This document shows positions 50,056 to 56,589 of a stretch of DNA of 56,589 bases, piece by piece. This DNA is from Chloroflexota bacterium. GTDB lineage: Bacteria > Chloroflexota > Dormibacteria > Dormibacterales > Dormibacteraceae. Numbering within the stretch: the stretch's first letter is position 1; the number at the start of each line of letters is the position of its first letter. Both the position numbers and the translations under genes were made by a program. The notes under the pieces were generated by a model. The model saw only the letters and a list, made by a program, of their open reading frames with translations. It did no database searches and was not told the DNA's origin. The stretch lies in assembly GCA_005882135.1 (NCBI GenBank), contig VBDR01000032.1:1-56589 (forward strand). The letters are read 5' to 3'.

Positions 50056-50516
50056 TTGACCGCCTTGATGGTGAGCGTCAAGGTCCCCGAGGGGACGCTC
50101 ACCGTGACCTTGTCGCCCTTTTTGCGGCCAATGAGCGCGCGCCCTACCGGGGAGTCGACGGAGATCCGCCCCGCCGAGGGATCGCTCTCCACGGCGCCGA
50201 CGAGGTGGTAGGTCTCGCTCGCGCCCTCGTTGTCGACGACCTCGATCGTCGAGCCAGGCCCGGCGACGCTGGAGTGCGTGTCCCGGATGATCTGGGCGCG
50301 ACCGATCATCTCCTGGAGCTCATAGATCCGGCCGTCGAGAAGTCCGACCTCCTCTTTCGCCTGTTCGTACTCAGGGTTGTCCTCGATGTCGCCAGGCTGA
50401 AACGCCTCCTTCAAGCGCTCACCGGCTTCGGCGCGGCGGCGCAAGGCGACCTCGAGATCTCGCTTGAGCTTCTCGAGTCCCTCCGGGGTCAGCAAAACAG
50501 GTTCGGTTAGATCCAT
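50052..50516 (-). CDS. greA: Transcription elongation factor GreA
   Basis: 154 aa. Stimulates RNA polymerase to cleave backtracked transcripts. The N-terminal coiled coil (residues ~5-75) carries the catalytic acidic tip in PGDIEDNPEYEQAKEE, and the FKBP-like C-terminal domain contains GSTIEVVDNE and SPVGRALIGRKKGD. ATG 50516 has AAGG seven bases upstream; the longer frame start would be unusual. It is translated just before the acyl-CoA synthetase with an ATAG overlap. Confidence 0.95.
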   Translation of the reverse strand: MDLTEPVLLTPEGLEKLKRDLEVALRRRAEAGERLKEAFQPGDIEDNPEYEQAKEEVGLLDGRIYELQEMIGRAQIIRDTHSSVAGPGSTIEVVDNEGASETYHLVGAVESDPSAGRISVDSPVGRALIGRKKGDKVTVSVPSGTLTLTIKAVK

Positions 50517-50533
50517 ACCCAAGCCTTCACTGA

Positions 50534-50539
50534 ATAATA
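50534..50539 (-). promoter_or_regulatory. -10 box (TATTAT) of greA
   Basis: TATTAT on the minus strand lies 17 bases before ATG 50516, giving a short leader with AAGG. A -35 element is not clear. The same A/T-rich patch may serve the divergent gene at 50549. Confidence 0.4.
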
Positions 50540-50548
50540 GCCCGGCGT

Positions 50549-50851
50549 ATGGACCCCACCGATCTGAGGGCGGAGCTCGCCGAACGGTTGGCGCATGGTA
50601 GGCCACTCGACGCCGAGGCGTTCAACGCGGCCTGCTTCATGCTCTCTCGCTCGCTCGAGGAGCTCGAGTTCAGCGTGCCCGAGGCGGCGCCCTTGGTGCG
50701 GCGTCTGCTGCGCGTCGCCGGGCGGGTGATCATCGACACCGCGGCGGCGGAATCATCGCCGGAGACGTGGCCCAACACCAGGGAGATAGCGCTCGAGTGG
50801 ATCGACGAAGCGCTACGCGCGCTCGGCTACCAGACCCGGCCCGCTAGTTAA
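50549..50851 (+). CDS. Small hypothetical helical protein
   Basis: 100 aa, acidic and helical, with FNAACFMLSRSLEELEF and RVAGRVIIDTAAAESSPETW. No domain recognised. Strong GC3 bias and a 32-base gap to divergent greA support a real gene. Its 3' end overlaps the TadG-like gene (stop 50844) by eight bases in convergent orientation. Confidence 0.65.
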   Translation: MDPTDLRAELAERLAHGRPLDAEAFNAACFMLSRSLEELEFSVPEAAPLVRRLLRVAGRVIIDTAAAESSPETWPNTREIALEWIDEALRALGYQTRPAS

Positions 50852-53081
50852 TGAGGCGGGCGGCGGGGGGTACCGGCGAGTAGTTCGGGTTGAAGTCGAT
50901 GCCGGCCTGGCCGCCTCCGGCCACCTTCGCCGTGAAGCAGATCACCTGGCCCGCCAGCGGCGAGCGGTCGCCTCCGTTGATCGTCCAGTTGGCCCCCGGA
51001 GTGTAGATGGTGCCGATGTACTGCGTGGAGGCGCCACCGTTCATCGTCTCGTCGCATGTGTTGCTAGCTGGCGCGTAGATGACGATCCAGTTGTACTGGA
51101 CGCCGGAGAACACATATGTGGCGCCTTGCGAGTTCTGGCTGAAGCATGAGCCGTTCGGGAAGTAGAACTGCACTCCACCCGGAGTCACCTGGGAGCCGAT
51201 GCACGGTGCGTTGATGTTGCCGGGGTTGGGTGACAGCTGGCAGTAGTTCTCATTCGCGACGTCTCCCGCCGTGTAGGGCGGGTACTCGAGCGACATGAGG
51301 GCGTTCTCCTGCGACAGCAGGTTGGCCGGCGGAGGACAGTTGCTAAAGCACTGGGGCTGGCTCTCGGCGTCAGGGGGGATGCAGTTGATTGTCCTGACCT
51401 GTGCGTAGCATGTGACGGCAGGGTTCGAGATCATCGTGTCGTTGATGTCGTACACGGATGCTCCAGCGGCGGGGGGTATGGCGGGAGCCGCGGCGCCCAG
51501 CGCCCACGCCGTCCCGCTCGGATAGAGGCCGCCAGGAACGCCGTTGGTGAAGCCGGGAGCGTCATAGCGCCCGACCCAGCCGAAGTGGTCCTGGACTCCA
51601 TCGCAGCCGTAGGGGTTCAGGTACACGTTGTAGTACTGCGCGCCGGGCGCGTTGCGCGTGATGTTGACGGTGATCCCGATGTTCGATGGCGAGTGCAGGT
51701 TTCCTACCACGGCGTTTGGGGTCAGCTGACACTCCGATGGAGCGCTTTCGCGCTTGCAGCTCGACGGCGGATAGCACGTAGGCGGCGAGACGCTTGGGTC
51801 GAGGAACTGGTCGAATCGGACCGAAGTCAGCTCAACGCCCCACTTGTTGTTGCGGCTCTGAGTGTCGGTAATACCGGAGTGGCAACCGGCTGGTGACACT
51901 GGCGACAGGTTGGTGCACGTCGGGAGGAGCGTGACGGTCTGCGGGGCGCCGTTGGCGACCGTGAAGTGCCCTGCACAGCTGACTCCATTCTGGTCCCAGA
52001 ACTGCGGATTGGCGACGCTGTTGGGGTTCGACCATAGCGCTTCATCGGGTGCTCTCAGCTCGTTCGACAGCATGCTGCCGTTGGCGTCAGACGAGTAGCC
52101 ATTAGTCCATTGATAGACGCCGGGATCCAGGAAAGCGCAGCTGGCCGACCCACCGGTCAGATGGAACGAACCGTACGCCCCCGGGTACATCTCTGTCCAC
52201 GTTCCGCGGTTCCACTGGCTGTAGGCCCGAGCGGTCGAGTAGTAGCCGACCGAGGTAGCCAGAAAGCCGGGGTCTGGGAGTGTTGGGGCAGGCACAATCG
52301 CTGTGCCTTGAATGTCAGGCGCGACGCATGGAGGCGGTTTAGGCACATACCCAGGGTCAGAGTTGTAGCAGTAGTACTGCGCGACGTTGCAGTTGGACCC
52401 CGCTCCGCCGTAGCAGTTGCCGGCCTCGTGCAGGTTGGAGTCGAGGCACGCGGTTCCGTTCGTGTAGACGTCGCCGAGGACGGTCAGCTGAGCGGAGCCG
52501 GTGAGGTTCGTCGCGCACGCGCTCGTGCTCAGGGTCAGAAGGGCGGGTGTCTGGCGCTGGTTGCCCACAATCGAGGTCGCTGTGGCACTGATCGGTACCG
52601 TCCGCGATCCACCGAAGATCTGGATGAATGCCAAAGGCAAGTCGTGAGATGTCGTGTACTGGAACTGGTAACCGTTGAACTGCGTGTCAGTGGCGACCAC
52701 CGTGAGCGCGTAGCTGCCGGCGAACGTGTACGTATACGTGTCCTGCCGCAGCGCTCCGGTCGCGCCCACGAATGCGAAGGTGTGGTTGGAAGTCTGGATG
52801 CCGGAGTAGATCCGAAGGTCGCGCTGGTAAAGCGCCACCGATTGGTTGATCGAGAGAGTGAGGTCGCTGTAGTTCTCGTACCAGTCGCCTGCAGAGAGGG
52901 CTGCGGCGTCGACCGCCGTCTGCTGGTCGCGGCGGTCGACGTATCCGCGGCCGGAGTCGATGGCGAGGCCGAGCATGCCGAACAGGACGAGGATAAGCAG
53001 CGCGATCAGAACGATCGCCTGGCCCTCTTGCAAGCTGCGCTTGCGAGGTCTAGTTGGAGTACTCGGCTCGATAAACCGCAT
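50844..53081 (-). CDS. TadG-like (putative Flp pilus-assembly) exported protein
   Basis: 745 aa from ATG 53081. The N-terminus GQAIVLIALLILVLFGMLGLAIDSGRGYVDRRDQQTAVDAAAL is the TadG/TadE pseudopilin-like anchor. The rest, a very Cys- and Asn/Gly-rich extracellular region, has at least 20 cysteines and Ser/Thr/Pro patches, probably a disulfide-stabilised beta structure. It overlaps the upstream TadE-like gene by 32 bases. ATG 53108 and TTG 53033 are alternative starts. The usual partner genes (tadABC, cpaE, flp) are not in this window. Confidence 0.82.
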   Translation of the reverse strand: MRFIEPSTPTRPRKRSLQEGQAIVLIALLILVLFGMLGLAIDSGRGYVDRRDQQTAVDAAALSAGDWYENYSDLTLSINQSVALYQRDLRIYSGIQTSNHTFAFVGATGALRQDTYTYTFAGSYALTVVATDTQFNGYQFQYTTSHDLPLAFIQIFGGSRTVPISATATSIVGNQRQTPALLTLSTSACATNLTGSAQLTVLGDVYTNGTACLDSNLHEAGNCYGGAGSNCNVAQYYCYNSDPGYVPKPPPCVAPDIQGTAIVPAPTLPDPGFLATSVGYYSTARAYSQWNRGTWTEMYPGAYGSFHLTGGSASCAFLDPGVYQWTNGYSSDANGSMLSNELRAPDEALWSNPNSVANPQFWDQNGVSCAGHFTVANGAPQTVTLLPTCTNLSPVSPAGCHSGITDTQSRNNKWGVELTSVRFDQFLDPSVSPPTCYPPSSCKRESAPSECQLTPNAVVGNLHSPSNIGITVNITRNAPGAQYYNVYLNPYGCDGVQDHFGWVGRYDAPGFTNGVPGGLYPSGTAWALGAAAPAIPPAAGASVYDINDTMISNPAVTCYAQVRTINCIPPDAESQPQCFSNCPPPANLLSQENALMSLEYPPYTAGDVANENYCQLSPNPGNINAPCIGSQVTPGGVQFYFPNGSCFSQNSQGATYVFSGVQYNWIVIYAPASNTCDETMNGGASTQYIGTIYTPGANWTINGGDRSPLAGQVICFTAKVAGGGQAGIDFNPNYSPVPPAARLIN

Positions 53082-53652
53082 ATGCAGTGATGACGATGTT
53101 GTTGCCAATGACTTGCTGGATGATTGGAGTGATGGGCTGGAACGTGTACCAAAGGGTCACCTTGAGCGGTTGGTTTCCATCGGCCGCCACTGCATCGTTG
53201 CAGCCGGCGGGCGGGGGATTGTAGGGAAGCTGCCCGCGCGGGGCATTGGGTATGCCGTTGCCCGCCGCGGTTGGGTCGGTGATGAAAACCCAGCCCGAGT
53301 TGGCCGGAGGCTTCTGCGGGGATCCTTGCGGATTGCCCCCGTTGGGGATCGGACCGTTGGGGCATGGGTTGGCCAGAAGCACGGCAACGGCGTGACCCTG
53401 GGTGGCCGCCTGTACATCGGCATTCTTCGGCCAGTTGTGAGAGGCGCCGTTGGGATCGATGAAATAGGACGCGCGGACGGCGACGCGCGCGCCTTCGTTG
53501 GCCGCCTGTTGCAGCGTGATATAGAGGTAGAGGGCGCGCCCGAAGTCGATGATGCCGAAGGTCAGGAGCAGGATGACCGGGGCGATGATGGCGAACTCTG
53601 TTAGGCCTTGCGAGCGCTGGCTGCGGAAATACTTCTTCAAGAGTTTCCTCAT
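53050..53652 (-). CDS. TadE-like pseudopilin protein
   Basis: 200 aa with RSQGLTEFAIIAPVILLLTFGIIDFGRALYLYITLQQAANEGARVAVRA split across the usual TadE anchor and following helix; the Gly-Leu-Thr-Glu-Phe motif is the prepilin-like cleavage region. The extracytoplasmic part has two Cys (NPCPNG, AGCNDA) and many Asn/Pro. Overlaps the previous gene by ATGA. TadE-type proteins are pseudopilins of the tight-adherence secretion system. Confidence 0.88.
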   Translation of the reverse strand: MRKLLKKYFRSQRSQGLTEFAIIAPVILLLTFGIIDFGRALYLYITLQQAANEGARVAVRASYFIDPNGASHNWPKNADVQAATQGHAVAVLLANPCPNGPIPNGGNPQGSPQKPPANSGWVFITDPTAAGNGIPNAPRGQLPYNPPPAGCNDAVAADGNQPLKVTLWYTFQPITPIIQQVIGNNIVITAYAVYRAEYSN

Positions 53653-54257
53653 GGCTTGCCCTGGATCGTGAAATGCTCGTTGTAGGCAAGGTCGAGGCCG
53701 TTACCAAAGAGGCCTTGGATGAGCGGCGTTATGAGCTGGAAATTCATCAAGAGTGAGACATTGATATCGCCCAACCAGAAAGAGTTGTCCGTAGGGTGGC
53801 TCGCGATCGAGCCATAGCTGGTTCCGTTAGGTGCCGTGTAGCAGATGTACACGTTTACGTTCTGCGACGCGGCTGGATAGGCAGCGGTTGGATAGGGCTT
53901 GTTATTGGCGCCGTTGCCGTCGGTCGGGCCGAGGCAGCCGCCGGCGTTGATGAAGTGAATCTGGGGATCCGTGAACCCGGCGCCGTACAGCGCCTCCCTC
54001 ACGGCGGTCACCACGTCCGAGTCATCCAGGAAGTTGTTCTCGCGGGCCGCGGTGTTGAACCATGCGCCGTGACGGGCGCCTTCCCGGGCGGCACCCTGGA
54101 GGCTGACCGAGTAGTAGAACGCCCGGGAGAGGTCGATCAGACCCATGGCCAGCAGCAGCAGGACGGTCGAAGAGATGGCGAATTCCACCAACGACTGGCC
54201 ACGCTGCCGCCTGCGATGAACGCGCGTTCGACTCAGGGCAGGCATTGTCAGCGACAT
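53649..54257 (-). CDS. TadE-like pseudopilin protein, first of the cassette
   Basis: 202 aa. RQRGQSLVEFAISSTVLLLLAMGLIDLSRAFYYSV is the TadE anchor, with the GQSLVEF cleavage-site motif. Two cysteines (GGCLGP, YICYTA) lie in the outer domain, which also contains NGANNKPYPTAAYPA. Paralogous to the gene at 53050. ATG 54257 has no clear ribosome binding site; transcription probably starts in the A/T-rich 54260-54330 region. Confidence 0.88.
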   Translation of the reverse strand: MSLTMPALSRTRVHRRRQRGQSLVEFAISSTVLLLLAMGLIDLSRAFYYSVSLQGAAREGARHGAWFNTAARENNFLDDSDVVTAVREALYGAGFTDPQIHFINAGGCLGPTDGNGANNKPYPTAAYPAASQNVNVYICYTAPNGTSYGSIASHPTDNSFWLGDINVSLLMNFQLITPLIQGLFGNGLDLAYNEHFTIQGKP

Positions 54258-54556
54258 TTAAGCAACCGGGAAAGCATTCTGTTCGGCGATAACGTGGAAA
54301 AAGGGGGTTTCGTTCGCTAAAAAAGCAAGGAATGTGTAACGCGGTCCCCACTGACCCGATGCGGAGGCCCGGGGATCGCCCGGCTAGCCGGTTAGGAGGT
54401 GAGCCGGGTTGCCATAGAGCCCGACGGCGAAGTCAGGGTGTAGGTGGCAGTGACGTTGGTCGTCCCCTCCGACAGCAACGGCAATGGCAACAAGCCTTAC
54501 CCGGTCGCCGCGCAGAACTTCCGGTTTTGAGTCCTTAACGGGCGGCCGATGCCTTC
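54258..54556. other. Intergenic stretch with possible coding remnants
   Basis: About 300 bases between the TadE cassette and MrfB. On the minus strand 54392-54490 reads SEGTTNVTATYTLTSPSGS with a stop at 54392, preceded by an in-frame stop; on the plus strand 54444-54530 reads LVVPSDSNGNGNKPYPVA, also behind a stop. Either could be the tail of a degraded exported protein; the second resembles NGANNKPYPTAA of the TadE at 53649. The A/T-rich 54285-54330 may hold the tad promoter. Confidence 0.4.
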
Positions 54557-55735
54557 TCAGGGGCTCCAAGGAGCCTCGAGCTGAACCTGCCCGACATCGC
54601 GATGCCGGCGGTCGCGGCGCCGCCGGAACCCATCGGCGCCTCGTAGCTCGACTTTTCGGCGCAGTCGCGCCCGGCGGTGCTCGAGCTCGCCGGCATCGTC
54701 GGGCATTCGCCGCTGGGCCTCCTCGACCACGGTCAGCGCTTTTTCGGGATCGCGCCGCCGCCACTCAAGGAGGCGCGCGCGTGCGACGGAGACGCGGAGA
54801 TCATCTCTCGCGCTCGCCTCGAGCCAATCCAGGAGCCGGTCGGCGGCTGCGATCGATCCGCGCCGGACCAGCCGCCGCGTGATCAGCAACCCGGCCGTCG
54901 CCGCTGCCTCTCCCGTCGCAAATGCGGTGGCGTTTCGCAGTGCTCGCCATCCATCGGCACGCGAGCCGCGTCGCCATCGATGGCGTCCCAGCGCGAGCCA
55001 GTCATCAGCGTCCATGTCGACATCCGCTCCCTGCAGCCGGCGCAGGAGACGAGAGTGGAGGTGCACCAGGCTGATCACATCGAGCCGGTTGTGCTCGAGC
55101 GCCGCTTCGAGGAAGTCGCCCGAACCCATGCGCAGGTAATCGAAATAGGCATCAGGCACGAGCGCGCTTGGGAGTGGATCGTCGCGCTCGTAACCGAGCA
55201 CCCGCTGCTCGACAAAACGCAAGTTGCACATCTCGAGGCGATGGCGGTAGAGCGCGCGCACGAGCGTCAGGAGGTCGACGTGCGCCGCATGCGAAAACTC
55301 CCCTGGCATGCGCGCCATGACCCACCGCGTACGCAACACGGGGAGATCGAACGATCCACCGTTGAACGTGGCGAGGCCGGCGGCCGGCCCGATCTCTTCG
55401 CGCAACGCGTGCAGAAACGCAGATTCCATCCCCGGTTCAGGCAGGAAGAGCTGGGCGACGCGCAGGCCGCAGTCGATCGGCCGGGCGACGGCGGCCGCGA
55501 AAACGTACGTGCCGGCGCCCCCTGCAAGCCCGGTGGTTTCCGTGTCGACGTACGCGACCGAGCCCGGGTCGGGGTCGAGCGGCGGCAGCGGGATCACTTC
55601 CTGCCGGAAAGCAGCCACCCCGTAGGGAGTCGGCATCTCTTCGAAGCCGGTCGGCAGCTCGTGACTCCGCTGCGGTCGCGGTCGCGGAGGCGCGCCTAGA
55701 CGGGTAAGGCGCTCGCGGAGAGAAGCCTCAGGCAT
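54557..55735 (-). CDS. mrfB: MrfB/YprB-type ribonuclease H-like exonuclease
   Basis: 392 aa from ATG 55735. The DEDD-type exonuclease fold has AYVDTETTGLAGG (first D-x-E), TFNGGSFDLPVLRTR (second Asp) and EHNRLDVISL (last Asp). This matches Bacillus YprB (MrfB), a metal-dependent 3'-5' exonuclease. The C-terminal ~130 residues are an Arg-rich helical tail. It overlaps the MrfA helicase gene by 40 bases on the same strand. Together they excise mitomycin C-type crosslinks in Bacillus independently of UvrABC. Confidence 0.88.
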   Translation of the reverse strand: MPEASLRERLTRLGAPPRPRPQRSHELPTGFEEMPTPYGVAAFRQEVIPLPPLDPDPGSVAYVDTETTGLAGGAGTYVFAAAVARPIDCGLRVAQLFLPEPGMESAFLHALREEIGPAAGLATFNGGSFDLPVLRTRWVMARMPGEFSHAAHVDLLTLVRALYRHRLEMCNLRFVEQRVLGYERDDPLPSALVPDAYFDYLRMGSGDFLEAALEHNRLDVISLVHLHSRLLRRLQGADVDMDADDWLALGRHRWRRGSRADGWRALRNATAFATGEAAATAGLLITRRLVRRGSIAAADRLLDWLEASARDDLRVSVARARLLEWRRRDPEKALTVVEEAQRRMPDDAGELEHRRARLRRKVELRGADGFRRRRDRRHRDVGQVQLEAPWSP

Positions 55736-56589
55736 GCCTCTTTCGCTCCTTCCACCAGATGAAGCGGACCGACGCACGAGGGACAGCCGGCCGCGCATGG
55801 ACAGTCGCGGACCAGCTCGGCTGCATCCTCGAGGAGCTCCCCGTGCAGCTCATAAAGACGAGCCGAAAATCCGACGCCCCCTGGATAGACCTCGAATACG
55901 GTCACGGTCGGCAGCTGCGTGGTCACGGAACGGACCTCGGCGACGGAGCCGAGGTCACGCGGGTCGCACATCAGCCGGAGGCTGGCGACGTGCCGCAGCG
56001 AATGGGCCATGCCCTGGAGGCCCGCCTCCAAAGTCTCGCGCCCGAGCGAGCGCCACAAACCCTCGTCGACCGTGATCCAGTAGCCGGTCGTATGCAGCGT
56101 CTGCTCAGGCAGGTGGATCGGACCCGCGCCGATGTTCTCGTGGGTGTGAAATCGAATCTTCTTGAACATCGATGCGAGGCTGGTGATTTTCACTTCACCG
56201 TGGCTGCGCGAGATGGCTTCTTGATCCGGTCCGGCGAATGTGTCGAGGACTCGCACGGTGACTGACGCCAGCGCGTCCGTGTAGTAGTCGACGTCGACCG
56301 GTCGCACGTACGCCTTCTTCTCATCCCAGTCAAGACGGTCGACGTGGTACTGCGCGCCCTCGTGGAGGTAGACGGCCTCCTCGTGCAGCAGGACAGGCGC
56401 GGTGAACTGGTCCATCTCGCCGATCACCTGCGGCCGCGGCTGCGAGGTGTCGATGATCACGACGTTGTCGGCCAGGATCCGGCGGAGGTGCACCTCCTCG
56501 GCGGGAAAAGCCTGCCGGCTCCAGAACCACCGGCCGGCGGAGCGTGTCGCCGACCCGTCCTCTTCGAAAAGCTTCAGCAGCTCCTGCAC
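55696..56589 (-). CDS. mrfA: MrfA/YprA-type DEAD/DEAH helicase, C-terminal part (continues beyond right edge)
   Basis: The last 297 residues of a helicase whose motor domains lie beyond the window. The DUF1998 domain is seen at about 230-297 with the four-cysteine motif CPCAAGCPSC, which holds a zinc ion in MrfA, and YPGGVGFSARLYEL. The region upstream carries the HTHENIGAGPIHLPEQ and DYYTDALASVTV strands found in MrfA. Its stop lies 40 bases inside mrfB, so the pair is tightly coupled as in Bacillus yprA-yprB. Role: 3'-5' helicase partner for the exonuclease. Confidence 0.85.
   Translation of the reverse strand: MQELLKLFEEDGSATRSAGRWFWSRQAFPAEEVHLRRILADNVVIIDTSQPRPQVIGEMDQFTAPVLLHEEAVYLHEGAQYHVDRLDWDEKKAYVRPVDVDYYTDALASVTVRVLDTFAGPDQEAISRSHGEVKITSLASMFKKIRFHTHENIGAGPIHLPEQTLHTTGYWITVDEGLWRSLGRETLEAGLQGMAHSLRHVASLRLMCDPRDLGSVAEVRSVTTQLPTVTVFEVYPGGVGFSARLYELHGELLEDAAELVRDCPCAAGCPSCVGPLHLVEGAKEACLRLLSASALPV

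Noticed and set aside
1-56589. Prophage, integron or transposon
   Set aside because: No integrase, transposase, att-like pair or shift in composition was seen.
1-56589. tRNA genes
   Set aside because: No cloverleaf with T-arm consensus was found on either strand by eye; a covariance scan would be decisive.

Overview
This is a GC-rich, gene-dense bacterial chromosome segment with about 45 protein genes and no rRNA, tRNA, CRISPR array, transposase or phage gene that I could recognise. Two class A penicillin-binding proteins, a trehalose-6-phosphate synthase, TadE/TadG-type pseudopilin genes, an S53 peptidase, DUF1906 and CAP-domain exported proteins, and frequent ATGA/GTGA start-stop overlaps fit a soil or sediment member of the Terrabacteria. 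A Candidatus Dormibacterota, Chloroflexota or deep actinobacterial lineage is my best guess. This is inference: no marker gene in the window fixes the taxonomy.

Layout. 1-809 (minus) is the N-terminal part of a secreted Ser/Gly/Thr-rich protein cut by the left edge. 934-7338 holds an APH-like kinase, a secreted CAP protein, PBP1, OtsA and a YggT-like membrane protein. 7391-10025 (minus) holds a large exported DUF1906 protein with three Ig-like repeats and a small membrane protein, each followed by a hairpin terminator. 10229-13175 is a membrane protein overlapping a second class A PBP. 13492-18598 is a signalling block: an ECF sigma factor, a divergent diguanylate cyclase, and a histidine kinase/LuxR response-regulator pair. 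Between the cyclase and the regulator lies a perfect 106-bp direct duplication that can fold into two stacked hairpins. 19103-21768 carries a small ORF with its own terminator, then IlvE and an FAD-dependent reductase. 28545-21835 (minus) is a five-gene operon: nucleotidyltransferase, a giant GT2/GT-C fusion, a B12-type radical SAM protein, a DoxX protein and a hypothetical. 28638-31059 holds P5C dehydrogenase and a crotonase; 31115-32967 a DrrAB-type ABC exporter; 34062-32827 (minus) a GT87-like enzyme; 34084-35243 a GNAT and LysE pair.

41088-35240 (minus) is a five-gene fully overlapping operon: a CDF metal transporter with an enlarged cytoplasmic part, a tandem GNAT, an S53 peptidase lipoprotein, a PrsW-like membrane protein with zinc ribbons but without the usual catalytic residues, and a zinc-ribbon membrane protein. 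43556-41131 (minus) holds fumarase and a potassium channel. 43582-45459 holds a Ppx/GppA protein and a CzcD-like CDF. 47089-45401 (minus) is a two-part protein ending in a nucleoside-phosphorylase-like domain. 47172-50851 holds an exported protein, a Cys-motif protein, an acyl-CoA synthetase coupled to greA, and a small hypothetical. 54257-50844 (minus) is a TadE-TadE-TadG cassette. 56589-54557 (minus) is the MrfA/MrfB (YprA/YprB) repair pair, with MrfA cut by the right edge.

The strongest novelty candidates are the duplicated two-hairpin element (15783-16064), the NTase/GT fusion/radical SAM operon, the metal-transporter/protease/zinc-ribbon operon, the phosphorylase-like two-part protein, and two genes (acyl-CoA synthetase, crotonase) whose conserved N-termini lie upstream of any canonical start codon.
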